NCBI RefSeq assembly: GCF_000069945.1
Contig: NC_010545.1
Coordinates: 310,001 to 374,000 of the forward strand
DNA from: Corynebacterium urealyticum DSM 7109
GTDB taxonomy: Bacteria; Actinomycetota; Actinomycetes; Mycobacteriales; Mycobacteriaceae
Length of the DNA stretch: 64,000 nt
Direction of reading: 5' to 3'
In this document: positions 18,652 to 28,197 of the stretch, in pieces
How positions within the stretch are numbered: position 1 is the stretch's first letter
Layout: each line of letters begins with the position of its first letter
Position numbers and translations under genes: made by a program
The notes under the pieces: generated by a model
What the model saw: only the letters and a program-made list of their open reading frames with translations
The model's database searches: none
What the model was told of the DNA's origin: nothing

Positions 18652-19662
18652 ATGGCAGTACGCGACAACGCCAGGCCGGTAGCTCCGGACTTGGGGAATG
18701 CCGAGCTCAACGACCGCATCACGGCGGGGCTGCAGGAGGCGGAGGACTTCCTGCGCTGGCGCCTCAGCCAGGGCGAGAGCTTCATCACCGATAAGATCAG
18801 CCACCTTGCGCTGGCTGGCGGCAAGCGCTTTCGCGTGGTGTTTGCGTTGCTCGCCGCGCAGTACGGCAAGAACCCGACGGCCCGCAAGGTGCGCGATGCC
18901 GCCGTGGTCGTGGAGCTGACGCACCTGGCGACGCTCTACCACGACGACGTCATGGACGAGGCCGACCGCCGCCGCGGTGCGGAGTCCGCGAATGCGCGCT
19001 GGGGCAACTCGATGGCGATCCTCGCCGGCGATTATCTGTTCGCGGTGGCCTCTGAGATCCTCTCCGGCCTGGGTGCCCACACGGTCCGCCACTTCGCGGA
19101 CACCTTCGGCGAGCTGGTCACCGGCCAGATGCGCGAAACCGTGGGCGCGGCTGATGGTGAGGACGCGATCGAGCACTACATGAAGGTCATCCAGGAGAAG
19201 ACCGGCGTGCTGATCGCCTCGGCGGGCTACCTGGGCGCGCTGCACTCCGGCGCGGAGCAGGAGCACGTGGACGCGCTGGCACAGTTCGGCCGCCACATGG
19301 GGCAGATCTTCCAGATCGTGGACGACATCATCGATATCTGGGCGGATCCCGAGGAGTCCGGCAAGACGCCGGGCACGGACCTGCGGGAGGGCGTGTTCAC
19401 CCTTCCGGTGCTGCACGCGATGCGTCAGGAGGACGAGGTCGGCGCCCGGCTGCGCGAGCTGCTGACCGGCCCGGTGACCGACGATGCGGTGGTCGAGGAG
19501 TGCCTGGAGCTTATCCAGCGTTCCAACGGCCGTGAGCTCGCGGAGCAGGACGTGGAACACTACCGTGGCCTGGCCGACGAGGAGCTGGCGAAGCTGCCGG
19601 ATAACGAGGTCACTGAGGCGCTGCGCCACCTGCTGGCCTTCTCGCTGGACCGCCTGGGCTAG
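18652..19662 (+). CDS. Long-chain polyprenyl diphosphate synthase (menaquinone side chain)
   Basis: Trans-prenyltransferase of 336 residues. The first aspartate-rich motif DDVMDEADRRRG is at about residue 97 and the second, DDIIDIWAD, at about residue 224, each binding Mg-diphosphate. LALAGGKRFRVVFALLAAQ (isopentenyl diphosphate site) precedes them. Product length cannot be read reliably; an octa- or nonaprenyl chain is expected from corynebacterial menaquinones. It faces menJ head to head across about 200 bp. This gene is often annotated grcC or hepT. Confidence 0.88.
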   Translation: MAVRDNARPVAPDLGNAELNDRITAGLQEAEDFLRWRLSQGESFITDKISHLALAGGKRFRVVFALLAAQYGKNPTARKVRDAAVVVELTHLATLYHDDVMDEADRRRGAESANARWGNSMAILAGDYLFAVASEILSGLGAHTVRHFADTFGELVTGQMRETVGAADGEDAIEHYMKVIQEKTGVLIASAGYLGALHSGAEQEHVDALAQFGRHMGQIFQIVDDIIDIWADPEESGKTPGTDLREGVFTLPVLHAMRQEDEVGARLRELLTGPVTDDAVVEECLELIQRSNGRELAEQDVEHYRGLADEELAKLPDNEVTEALRHLLAFSLDRLG

Positions 19663-19802
19663 TTCGGTTTCGGTTGGGCGGTTGCCCACCGTATCCCGGT
19701 TGTTCCGCCTTCCTTTTAAGGACGTCAATACCTGGCCCGAGCAGCGCGTTTAGGGAATCTTTGAGGCGCGTAGTAGGGTATTGAGCGCACCAAGTGGTGT
19801 AC

Positions 19803-19885
19803 GCCAGATTGTCCGAGCGGCCAAAGGAAGCGGACTGTAAATCCGCCGGCTTATGCCTTCGTTGGTTCAAATCCAACATCTGGCA
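19803..19885 (+). tRNA. tRNA-Tyr (GTA)
   Basis: An 83-nt class II cloverleaf. The acceptor arms GCCAGAT (19803-19809) and ATCTGGC (19878-19884) pair fully. The anticodon stem GCGGA/TCCGC has loop CTGTAAA with anticodon GTA, followed by a long variable arm and the T-arm loop GTTCAAATCC. CCA is not encoded. Confidence 0.94.
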
Positions 19886-19891
19886 CAGACG

Positions 19892-19924
19892 AACTCCGTC
19901 AGGGAAAACCCTGGCGGAGTTTTT
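19892..19924 (+). terminator. Intrinsic terminator after tRNA-Tyr
   Basis: A 13-bp stem AACTCCGTCAGGG / CCCTGGCGGAGTT (one G-T pair) with an AAAA loop is followed by TTTT. It begins seven bases after the tRNA. Confidence 0.88.
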
Positions 19925-19967
19925 GCGTTGGGGTGTGTGCATCTCCTCCTGTGGCTCTGCTTCCGCG

Positions 19968-20019
19968 AATCGGATGAAAATGGAAGTTTTCGGGGCTTTC
20001 CCTCCGTTTTCATCCGATT
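19968..20019. repeat. Strong intergenic inverted repeat
   Basis: AATCGGATGAAAA (19968-19980) and TTTTCATCCGATT (20007-20019) are perfect 13-bp arms. Pairing can extend inward through a G-T pair and GGA/TCC to about 17 bp. There is no U-run, so it is not a standard terminator. Nothing else is recognisable in the gap between tRNA-Tyr and the next gene. Confidence 0.6.
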
Positions 20020-20173
20020 TGCAGTCGCCTCGCTCTAGGCCCACCTCCCCGCCTCCCCGCCACTCCGATTCGCCTTCCCCTTCCGCGGTGCTGACGGTTT
20101 TTGTCGATTTTTGCCTCGAAAGTGACAAAACGATCAGCAACGGGAGCGGCGCTGGAACCGTTAAGATGATCTG

Positions 20174-20734
20174 GTGACAAATAACCCCTATGAAGGCACT
20201 GGCTTTGTCGGCCGCGATGCCAGTTCCGCGGAGGATCATCGATCATCGAGCGCGCCTTGGCCGGAGTATCGGACGCCTGCGCCCCGGCAGGTCCATAACC
20301 CGTATCTTGCGCATCTGGAGGACTTTCAGGACGCGCCAATGTCCGTAGCCGCTGGCAGCCCTGCAGGGGGTATGGGGTCCGGTGTGCCTGGGCAGACAGA
20401 AGGGCGCGCGGAGGCTGCTAGCGCGACAGTAGGGGGAGTCGCCGAGGATGCCCCAGCGGCCGGTGTCTTAGCTCCGGAAGCTTCCACCGGTGCCGATGCT
20501 GAGCCCAAGATCGCCGATGAGATGGGGCTCGGCGATGGGCGATGGGTGATGAACTTCATCGGCACCCTGATCACCGGCGCTGTGGCGCTCTTCTTGCTGC
20601 AGCACTTCAACGGGCCTGAATGGCTTTACAAGGTCGTGAAGTACGGCACCATCTTCAGCCTCGGGGTGAGTCTGATCCTGAGCATCGCTGAAGTGGTGAT
20701 CTGGGTGAAACGGAGGCTTAAGGCCCAGGATTAG
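20174..20734 (+). CDS. Small membrane protein of unknown function
   Basis: 186 residues from a GTG, with a -10-like TAAGAT six bases upstream, so probably leaderless. The first 115 residues are Pro/Ala/Gly-rich and likely disordered (for example EGRAEAASATVGGVAEDAP). Two hydrophobic helices follow: WVMNFIGTLITGAVALFLL at about residues 118-138 and a second at about 152-175 ending in a basic VKRRLKAQD tail. I do not recognise a family. It converges on the restriction operon. Confidence 0.6.
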   Translation: MTNNPYEGTGFVGRDASSAEDHRSSSAPWPEYRTPAPRQVHNPYLAHLEDFQDAPMSVAAGSPAGGMGSGVPGQTEGRAEAASATVGGVAEDAPAAGVLAPEASTGADAEPKIADEMGLGDGRWVMNFIGTLITGAVALFLLQHFNGPEWLYKVVKYGTIFSLGVSLILSIAEVVIWVKRRLKAQD

Positions 20735-20882
20735 CGGGACCCGGCTACCTCGCCCGGCGATGTGCCCTTCTTCCGCGTCAGACCCGCCGAGCACGGCAGA
20801 AATGCAGCAGACCTCCGACACTTTTCCGCCTCAACTGTCGAAGATCTGCTGTATTTTTACGCGGCAGGGGCGTGGCCTCGAC

Positions 20883-23800
20883 CTAACCCGCCTCGGTGGT
20901 CGAGTTGATGCGGTCCAGGCGGTTCTTCAACTCCAGCACCACAGCCTGGTTATCGCGGAACAGGTCCACCACCCGCCCGTGCGGGTAGAAGCTCTCCCCA
21001 GCGGCCTCCTGCATCGTCAGCCCACCGTTGGCGACCAGCACCTTGATCACGTAGCGGATGAACCCGATCTGCTGCGCACTGAGCGTCGATCCCTCCAGCA
21101 GGTCCTCGAACTCCGCCTTCATCGCCGCCTCATCCAGGCCCACCAGCCGCCGCACGAACGCGGGGATCGTGTCCCCACCCAGGGACTTCTGCACCTCGTC
21201 CACGCCCTCCAGGCCGACCTCGGCGACCATGTGCTCGAGGTTCTGGACGTCCACGTTGCTCAATGGCCGTGCCGTACGCAGCTTTTGCATCGATAGTGAG
21301 TCGCCGTGCTTGGCCAGGGCTTCCCGAAGCTCCGCTTCGACCCGGCTGACATTCACCTCCGCCGCGGAATGCTCCAGCGGGATATCAACCTCCGCGATCT
21401 CCCCGAACTCATCCTCCACGTCCAAGACGACGACTTGGCGCTTACCGCGCGGCACGAACTCCACGAGGTCGCGGATATTCCGCCGCACGAGCTCCAGCTC
21501 CGTGATGGTCGCGCCCTTCCACCATTCGGAATTCACGAGGGATTCGAGGGTGGGCAGGGCGTTTGCAACGAAGGGGAGGTTCTCGGAGACCTCGATCAGT
21601 TCCTGCGCGATGCGTTCGACCTTGAGGCGGTTGGTGGCCCAGCTGCCGTCGGCGCGGATCAGCCCCAGCTGGAGCTGGAGGATCAGCAGGTCGAAGCGCT
21701 TGGCGCTTTCCTTCTCCTTCAGGGTTTTCATCGGCAGGTGCGCGACGTGCTCGGCGAGCTGCTCAAGCCCGGCTTCGTCGAGTCCTTCCCAGGGGTCGCG
21801 GCGGGAGAAGCGCTCCAGCACTGGCCGGTCGGTGGGGCGGACCTGGATGTTGGTTGGGGTGATCGCTTGAACGGTCGCGTGCAGCTCGGTGATGAGCCCC
21901 TCGCGGTAGTCCTCCAGTGGCCCGTCCAGCTCGCCAGCGCCACCGCCAGCCCCGCTGCCGGCAGCGCCACCGCCGTCGCCAGCACCAACACTCGCACCAG
22001 CTTCTTCCCCAAGCAGCCACACCATCGTCGCCCAGCTCAAGAACAGCCGCTCCGAGAGCGTCTGCTGCCGCCCGACCCCCGGCTCCTCAGTCAGCTGCTC
22101 GGTGAAGAAGCGCACGTTGCCGCAGAAGTCGAAGACGCGAAACTTATCCTTATGCAGGTTCTCCCCGAAAAGGTCCCGGCGCAGCCTCGTGCCGCGGCCC
22201 ATCATCTGCCAGAACTTCGTCGCCGAGTACACGGGTTTGAAGAACACGAGGTTCACGACCTCGGGCACGTCCACCCCGGTGTCGAGCATGTCCACGCTGA
22301 TGGCGATGTCCAGGGTGCCCGCGGGGTTCTTGAAGCGCTTCAGCTCCTCCGCGGCGTACCTCGTGGAGTGGGTAATCACCGCCGCCCTCTCGCCCGCCTG
22401 CTGCGGGAAGCAGCGCCCCAGTTCCTCGTTGATGAGTTCCGCGTGGCGCTGGGTCCTGGCGAAGATGATGGTCTTACCCAGTCGGTCACCGCCCTCGACC
22501 TTGATGCCTTGCTCCACCAAGGTCCGGAGCACCCCGCGGATCGTGTCGCGGTTGTACAGCCGGGAGTTGATCTCAGCAGCCGTGACCCCATCTGGCGGGT
22601 CGAGCGGGTTGCCGTCCTCGTCGGTGCCCCATTCGGCGGCGTCCCACAGCAGCTGTTCTTCCTCGTCCAGGTCCTCGTAGCGCACCCCGGAACGCAGGAA
22701 CAGGGAGTCCTGCGCGAGCACCTGCGGCGGGACGAGGTACTTGTCCTCGATGGCCTGCTCCAGGGTGTAGGAGCCGGTCGGGGTCTTATCTTCGATGTCG
22801 AAGAGTTGGTAGGTGTTGTGCGTGACCTCGGCGCGCGGGGTGGCGGTCAGCCCGAGGACGTAAGCGTCGAAATAATCCAGGATGCGCTTGAAGCGGTGGT
22901 AGATCGAGCGGTGGGCTTCGTCGATGATGATAAGGTCGAAGTCGAAGGGGCGGAAGGCCGCGGGGTGCTCGCCGTCATCGTCGATGAGCCCCATCATTGT
23001 CTGATAAGTGGAGACGTACACTCCGCCCGTGCCCTCCGGTTCGCGAAGCAGGTTCACGGGCGCGGAGTCGGGGTAGAGGTCCACGAAGTTATCGTGTGCC
23101 TGATCCACCAGGGCCGTGCGGTCGGCTAGGAAAAGAACCTTGCCCACCCAGTTCGCCTGGCGCAGCAGCTTTGCCGTCGCGATCGCCACGCGGGTCTTAC
23201 CAGTACCCGTGGCCATGACCAGCAGGGCCCGCCGCTTCAGCTGACTCTCGAAGGCCTCCGTGACCCGCCGGATCATTTCCTGCTGGTAGTCCCGGCCCGC
23301 GATGTCCGGGTCCACGACCACCTGCGACAAAGGCTTGCGGGTGTGCCGGCGGTTAATCATCCGCCGCAGCTGCGCCGCATCCGGGTAGCCCTCCACGGCG
23401 CGGGCGGTGTAGCCGGCCCCGCTGCCGGGCAGGTTGGTTTGGTCATCGACCATGCTGATTTGGTGCCCGTTGGTGCAGAAGATGATGGGCCGCTGGCCGT
23501 GCTTGTGTTCCAGGCAATCGGCGTACAGCCGGGCCTGCACCGCGCCTTCGCTGAGGCTGCCGCTGGCGCGTTTGGCTTCCACGACGGCCAGGGGTTTGCC
23601 GTCATCGTCCCAGAGCACGTAGTCCGCGTAACCGTTTCCGCGGGGGCTTTCCGCACCCACGGGCATGCCTTGAACGGGGTGCTCGATGGTGAGGTTTTTG
23701 CCCTGCACGAAGCCCGCGGCGGCGAGCATCGGGTCGATGAGGTCCTTGCGGGTCTCGGCTTCGCTGATGCTCGGCGGGAGCGCCGGGGCAGTGCCGGCTC

Positions 23801-24563
23801 CCGCTTCCTTCGCTAGCTCATCACGCAGTTCGGCGCGCAGCCGCTCGATTTCGGCATCCCGTTCCGCGGCGAGCCGGGCAAGCTCCTCTTTCGCCGCGGC
23901 CAGCTCGGCCTCGGTTTCGGCGTGTTCTTCCTCCACCTTGGCTTGACGGGTGGCGAAGCGGGCGCGTTCCTCGGCGTGCTTCTCGGCTTCCTCAAGCCGT
24001 GCCTGTTCTGCCTCGCTGAGCAGTAGGGCAGTGTTGCTGAGTTCCTCATCCTTGGCCTGCAACTGCGCGTTGAGTTTCTGTAGCTGCGCCCGGCCCATCT
24101 GCGTGGCCGGGTGGTGATTCTTCAGCGCCTGCTGGTTAAAGGGTGCGCGCGGCTGGGCCTGCGGGTTTGTGGAGTGCCGTGCGGTGGCCCAGGTGAGCAC
24201 GTCGAAAAGGTGCGTCACCACACGCACGGCGAGCTGCGGGGTGATGGGGACGTCGCTGTCGTGGACGGCGTTGTTGCAGTTGATGCGGAGGAAGTGCAGC
24301 TTATCCAGCTGTGCCTGGGGGACGATGGTGGTGAAGCGTTCGTCCTGCATCCGGCCGAAGATGCTCGTGTCCGCGGCGAAACCGAGGTTGCGGAACTCCC
24401 AGATGTGCCGCACGACCTTTTCGAGTACGCGGCGGGCGTAGAAGCAGGAGGTGATGGGGTTGGTCAGTGCGTTGCGTTCGGCTTGGACGCAGTCGTTGAG
24501 CAGGGCCGGCCAGACTTGTGCCACGAAGCCGAAGTTGCTGGGTGGTGGGGTGGGGCTGGTCAT
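20883..24563 (-). CDS. hsdR: Type I restriction enzyme R subunit (EcoEI-like HsdR)
   Basis: 1226-residue motor and nuclease subunit of a type I restriction-modification complex, which cleaves unmodified DNA after ATP-driven translocation. Domains in order: an N-terminal DUF4145-like helical region (residues 1-130), a long coiled coil rich in Glu/Ala/Arg (about 165-255), an HsdR_N nuclease core with YADYVLWDDDGKPLAVVEAKR (about 305-330, D...ExK), the helicase P-loop ATGTGKTR (about 452), DEAH box IIIDEAHRS (about 546), the motif VI-like MMGRGTRLRRD, and an EcoEI-type C-terminal region. It lies 154 bp downstream of hsdS with the same orientation. All catalytic motifs are intact, so it should be functional. 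Confidence 0.92.
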   Translation of the reverse strand: MTSPTPPPSNFGFVAQVWPALLNDCVQAERNALTNPITSCFYARRVLEKVVRHIWEFRNLGFAADTSIFGRMQDERFTTIVPQAQLDKLHFLRINCNNAVHDSDVPITPQLAVRVVTHLFDVLTWATARHSTNPQAQPRAPFNQQALKNHHPATQMGRAQLQKLNAQLQAKDEELSNTALLLSEAEQARLEEAEKHAEERARFATRQAKVEEEHAETEAELAAAKEELARLAAERDAEIERLRAELRDELAKEAGAGTAPALPPSISEAETRKDLIDPMLAAAGFVQGKNLTIEHPVQGMPVGAESPRGNGYADYVLWDDDGKPLAVVEAKRASGSLSEGAVQARLYADCLEHKHGQRPIIFCTNGHQISMVDDQTNLPGSGAGYTARAVEGYPDAAQLRRMINRRHTRKPLSQVVVDPDIAGRDYQQEMIRRVTEAFESQLKRRALLVMATGTGKTRVAIATAKLLRQANWVGKVLFLADRTALVDQAHDNFVDLYPDSAPVNLLREPEGTGGVYVSTYQTMMGLIDDDGEHPAAFRPFDFDLIIIDEAHRSIYHRFKRILDYFDAYVLGLTATPRAEVTHNTYQLFDIEDKTPTGSYTLEQAIEDKYLVPPQVLAQDSLFLRSGVRYEDLDEEEQLLWDAAEWGTDEDGNPLDPPDGVTAAEINSRLYNRDTIRGVLRTLVEQGIKVEGGDRLGKTIIFARTQRHAELINEELGRCFPQQAGERAAVITHSTRYAAEELKRFKNPAGTLDIAISVDMLDTGVDVPEVVNLVFFKPVYSATKFWQMMGRGTRLRRDLFGENLHKDKFRVFDFCGNVRFFTEQLTEEPGVGRQQTLSERLFLSWATMVWLLGEEAGASVGAGDGGGAAGSGAGGGAGELDGPLEDYREGLITELHATVQAITPTNIQVRPTDRPVLERFSRRDPWEGLDEAGLEQLAEHVAHLPMKTLKEKESAKRFDLLILQLQLGLIRADGSWATNRLKVERIAQELIEVSENLPFVANALPTLESLVNSEWWKGATITELELVRRNIRDLVEFVPRGKRQVVVLDVEDEFGEIAEVDIPLEHSAAEVNVSRVEAELREALAKHGDSLSMQKLRTARPLSNVDVQNLEHMVAEVGLEGVDEVQKSLGGDTIPAFVRRLVGLDEAAMKAEFEDLLEGSTLSAQQIGFIRYVIKVLVANGGLTMQEAAGESFYPHGRVVDLFRDNQAVVLELKNRLDRINSTTEAG

Positions 24564-24717
24564 TGCTGCTCCGTGGGAGTTCTGGTCGTGGGTTCGGGAT
24601 GGTGTGGGGTCTGCTTAGTGTTTTAGCAAAACGCCCCGGACATCGCTGTGCGGCGTTCGAATACGCTTCTTTATTTAGGACGCCATGCCCGCCTGCCTGG
24701 CCGCGCCGGCGGGAGCT

Positions 24718-25872
24718 TTACAGCTTCCCGGCGAAGGCGCGTGCGGAAAGGGAGGCGTTCAGCTCTTCGAGCTTCTGAAGCTGAGTCTCGTATGCATGAT
24801 TTAAATTTTCCATCTTCTTGATGGTGATTGTGAGCTCTTCCCTCTGTTCTGCCGGAGGGTAGGGTATAGAGAAACCTCTGATCAATCCGAGGTTTAGGTT
24901 TGGTTGGGTACCGCCACGTCCAAGAGAGCGCAGTTCTTCATAGCTAGCCTTAAGCGCGAAATATACGTAATCGCTATCGGCAGGATTTGTACAAGAAATC
25001 GCAGCGCAAGCCTGGTTAGTGGTAGCGGGGATGCGTAGTATGCCTGCGCTACCTCTGGTCCGCCCTTGCCCGTACATAGCAACCAAGACCGTTCCTGGTG
25101 GATTGATTTTGCAGCTAGAGTTCTCCAGGCCAGTTTCGGTAATTGTCTCCTCTGTGCTCGTGATGGCAGTTCCTGAGACCTCATTAGTTTTTACCCAAGG
25201 TATTGAACCACCGTAATACTCGGGATGCTTTCGGCTTGGTGTGCTGCCGGTTGTCACCGTGGCTAGAGTTTTGATCTGCGCCGGTTGAGAATTACGGCCC
25301 AACTGCTGAAAAAATGCTCTTGCTAGCTCATCTTTCAGATAGTTCGAGGCCTCTTTAGTTCGGTGGATCTGAATATTGACAGTGTCGAGGATCTTGGCGA
25401 TGCGGCGCTGCTCAGCCAGCGGAGGGAGGGGGATGTTCAGATCCTTAAGATCGCCGATCGTAATGCCCTTGATGGTTACCCCGCGGGCGATTTGTTCCAG
25501 ATGGGGGCGTAACCATGTGATCAAGTGCTGAAGGAATCCTGTAGATACCTCGTTCGGGTCGGTGTCGAGGAGCGCCACGACATCTTGACTGAAGCATGTT
25601 GGGCTTGTGGTGATTGCGGTCTTGCCAACGCCGATGCGAACCGCGACCAATAAGGTCCCCGCCGGAACTTCTGTTGTTGCACTCTTCGCGATTGCTTCGT
25701 CGGTGATGAAGCGGCGTGCAGTGATTTTTCCATCTTCGGAAATATCTGCGCTGGAAATCCAAGGGGTTTCGCCCTGATAGAACTCTTCACGTTTACGATT
25801 AGGGGTGCCGCCGCTTGCGAATCGGCCGAGATCCCCCAGCTTCACCATCGGCCAGTCGTGATCCGCAGCCAT
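24718..25872 (-). CDS. hsdS: Type I restriction-modification specificity subunit
   Basis: 384-residue DNA-recognition subunit. Two target-recognition domains, each starting with a WISSADIS- or WVKTNEVSG-like segment, are separated and followed by conserved coiled coils. The first is marked by IPLPPLAEQRRIAKILDTVN and the second by IPYPPAEQREELTITIKKM. The start ATG shares one base with the hsdM stop (TAATG). The recognition domains look lower in GC than hsdM or hsdR, as is usual for these exchangeable segments. The recognition sequence cannot be derived from the protein by eye. Confidence 0.92.
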   Translation of the reverse strand: MAADHDWPMVKLGDLGRFASGGTPNRKREEFYQGETPWISSADISEDGKITARRFITDEAIAKSATTEVPAGTLLVAVRIGVGKTAITTSPTCFSQDVVALLDTDPNEVSTGFLQHLITWLRPHLEQIARGVTIKGITIGDLKDLNIPLPPLAEQRRIAKILDTVNIQIHRTKEASNYLKDELARAFFQQLGRNSQPAQIKTLATVTTGSTPSRKHPEYYGGSIPWVKTNEVSGTAITSTEETITETGLENSSCKINPPGTVLVAMYGQGRTRGSAGILRIPATTNQACAAISCTNPADSDYVYFALKASYEELRSLGRGGTQPNLNLGLIRGFSIPYPPAEQREELTITIKKMENLNHAYETQLQKLEELNASLSARAFAGKL

Positions 25873-27446
25873 TACTCCTCACCCCCGCGCAGCATCTCCT
25901 CCAACTCCGCCAGCCCCTCAGCAATAGCCGAGTCCAGCTCCTTAATCTCCCCGATGATCTCCAAAGGATCGCGAGTATCCTCCGCCTCAAAAACGATCTC
26001 CTTGTAGCGGTTCATCGACAAGTCATAACCAGCCTCGCGGATCTCCGCCACCGGCACAGTGAAAGACTGCTCCGTCCGAGCCCGCTCCTTCTCCTTCCCG
26101 GAACGCTCCACCCACCGCGCCAGCACATCCGGCAAGTTATTAGCCTCATGCTGCTCCGAAGTAAGCAGCACCTCCGCCGGGTCATCGCCGGGGACGGAAG
26201 AATCCGCAACGCGCTCGGTCGGGCGAGGACCGAGCAGGTTGGCGTCCAAAAGCGGGGTGCGCTTGTCATCCAACGAGTAACCATCCGCCGTGACCTCGTA
26301 AAACCACACATCATCCGTGCTACCCCGATCCGTGCGCGTGAAACACAGAATCGCCGTGGACACCCCCGAATACGGTTTGAAAGTCCCCGAAGGCAACTTA
26401 ATCACCGCATCCAAACGCTGCTCATCAATCAGATGCTTCCGGATCTCCCGGTGCGCCTTCGTCGACCCGAACAACACACCCTCCGGCACAATCACCGCCG
26501 CACGCCCACCTGGCTTCAACAGCGTGAGGAAACGTGCGAGGAACAACAGCTCCGTGCGCTTGGAGGAAATGAGGTTCGCCAGCTCCGGGTCCAAGCTCGA
26601 TTCGTCGATACTGCCAGCGAAAGGCGGATTGGCGAGGATGATGTCGAAAGCTTCACGATCCGCCTCCGGCACCTGCTGCAGCGAATCCCGGTAACTAATA
26701 TTCGGATCCTCGAAACCATGCATGAACATGTTCATCGCCGCGATCCGCACCATGCTCGAATCGAAATCAAAACCCGTCAGCGCGCGCTGCGTGTACCAAT
26801 CACTGACACGGCGATCCATGAACTCATCCGCATGATGGTGGCGAGTCCACTCCCTCGCACCCACCAGGAACCCCGCCGTACCGCACGCCGGATCAATCAC
26901 CCGATGCTTCGGAGCCGGGCGCATCAGCTCCACCATGAGATCAATGATGTGGCTCGTCGTGCGGAACTGCCCGTTCGTGCCCGAGGACGCCAACTTCGAC
27001 AACATGTACTCATACAGGTCGCCCGACATATCGCGGTTAGTGAACTCCAGGGCATCGACCTGCTCCATCACCCGCAGGAGGGTGGCGGGGTTCTCAATAC
27101 CGAAGGAGGCGTCGCGCATGTGGCGGCCGAAGCCCGAGCCGCCGAGGTTGCGGATAAAGGGGAAGGCCTCGTTGACGATGACCTCGCGGCGGTCGCTCCC
27201 GTCGGAGATTTCCATGAGGTTTCGCCAGCGCAGGTGCTGCTGATCCTCGGTGAAGACATCAGGGATGTCGGGTTCTACGCCGAGGGCTTCGCGCTGGAAG
27301 TCATTGTTCGCCTGGCGCTCGTCCAGCTGACGCATGAAGAGAAGATAGGTGAACTGCTGGATCACGGAGACCGGCTCGGAGATGCCGCCGGACCAGAAGG
27401 TGTTCCAGATGGCATCCACCTGGTTTTTCAAAGCGCCTGTAATCAT
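25872..27446 (-). CDS. hsdM: Type I restriction-modification N6-adenine methyltransferase subunit
   Basis: 524-residue DNA methyltransferase subunit. The SAM-binding motif VIDPACGTAGFLVGA lies at about residues 182-196 and the catalytic motif ILANPPF at about 269-275, the NPPF form of adenine N6 methylases. An N-terminal helical HsdM_N domain precedes these. It is the first gene of the operon hsdM-hsdS-hsdR and diverges from the DJ-1/PfpI gene, with about 105 bp between the starts. The frame is intact. Confidence 0.95.
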   Translation of the reverse strand: MITGALKNQVDAIWNTFWSGGISEPVSVIQQFTYLLFMRQLDERQANNDFQREALGVEPDIPDVFTEDQQHLRWRNLMEISDGSDRREVIVNEAFPFIRNLGGSGFGRHMRDASFGIENPATLLRVMEQVDALEFTNRDMSGDLYEYMLSKLASSGTNGQFRTTSHIIDLMVELMRPAPKHRVIDPACGTAGFLVGAREWTRHHHADEFMDRRVSDWYTQRALTGFDFDSSMVRIAAMNMFMHGFEDPNISYRDSLQQVPEADREAFDIILANPPFAGSIDESSLDPELANLISSKRTELLFLARFLTLLKPGGRAAVIVPEGVLFGSTKAHREIRKHLIDEQRLDAVIKLPSGTFKPYSGVSTAILCFTRTDRGSTDDVWFYEVTADGYSLDDKRTPLLDANLLGPRPTERVADSSVPGDDPAEVLLTSEQHEANNLPDVLARWVERSGKEKERARTEQSFTVPVAEIREAGYDLSMNRYKEIVFEAEDTRDPLEIIGEIKELDSAIAEGLAELEEMLRGGEE

Positions 27447-27551
27447 GGTGACAGATTAAGCGAGTAGCACTGGTGTGTGGGGGAGCGGGGTGTTGCTCGC
27501 CGGGTTTTGGTGGCACCATGGAGGTCTACGTTCTTTAGAAAGGAGCGACAC

Positions 27552-28085
27552 ATGGCAAAGCTAGATGGCAAGCGCATTGGTGTTCTCGCGACGAATGGGT
27601 TCGAGGACAGTGAGTTCAGCTCCCCAGTTGAAGCTGTCCGCCAGGCAGGCGGCACAGTGACCGTTCTCAGCCCTGGTGGCGAGAAAATTGAGGGCAAGAA
27701 CGGTTCTACCGCAGAGGCGGATGCCTCGACCGAGAGCTCCCGTGACGCTGAGTTCGACGGGATTATCCTTCCGGGCGGTACCGGAAACGCCGACCAGCTG
27801 CGCATGGATGAGGCAGCGGTCGAGATCGTGAAGAAGCACGTCGAGGCTGGAAAGCCGCTCGCGGTGATCTGCCACGGTGCGTGGATCCTTACCGACGCGG
27901 ACGTTCTCCGCGGCCGTACCCTGACCTCGTACCCGTCGTTGAAGACTGACCTTCAGAACGCTGGGGCAACGTGGGTCGACGAGGAGGTCCACGTGGACAA
28001 CGGCCTGGTCTCTTCCCGCACTCCGGCCGATCTTGAGGCTTTCAATGCGAAGCTGGTTGAGGAGTTCGCCGAGGGGCAGCACTAA
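27552..28085 (+). CDS. DJ-1/PfpI family protein (type 1 glutamine amidotransferase-like)
   Basis: 177-residue cytoplasmic protein with the nucleophile elbow LAVICHGAWIL containing the conserved Cys, and an upstream GIILPGGTGNADQL loop. Family members are glyoxalases, deglycases or proteases, and the sequence does not separate these. The ATG at 27552 follows a good ribosome site (AAAGGAG). The frame is open from 27477, but the upstream residues are not family-like. A perfect palindromic terminator follows. Confidence 0.88.
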   Translation: MAKLDGKRIGVLATNGFEDSEFSSPVEAVRQAGGTVTVLSPGGEKIEGKNGSTAEADASTESSRDAEFDGIILPGGTGNADQLRMDEAAVEIVKKHVEAGKPLAVICHGAWILTDADVLRGRTLTSYPSLKTDLQNAGATWVDEEVHVDNGLVSSRTPADLEAFNAKLVEEFAEGQH

Positions 28086-28101
28086 AACCTGCCGAATCGG
28101 C

Positions 28102-28140
28102 AGCCGGGTCCCGTACGGGACCCGGCTCCTTTTCTTTTTA
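28102..28140 (+). terminator. Intrinsic terminator after the DJ-1/PfpI gene
   Basis: A 26-bp perfect palindrome (28102-28127) with core GGGTCCCGTACGGGACCC is followed by a T-rich tract. Confidence 0.88.
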
Positions 28141-28197
28141 GGGGGGGAGGCTCCACCGGGAAAGGGGGGCTGGCCCCGTAAGGGTGCCCGAAGCTAG

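Noticed and set aside
21306..23129. 607-residue open frame antisense to hsdR (and a similar one antisense to hsdM at 25815-27467)
   Set aside because: Shadow translations of strongly conserved restriction genes.
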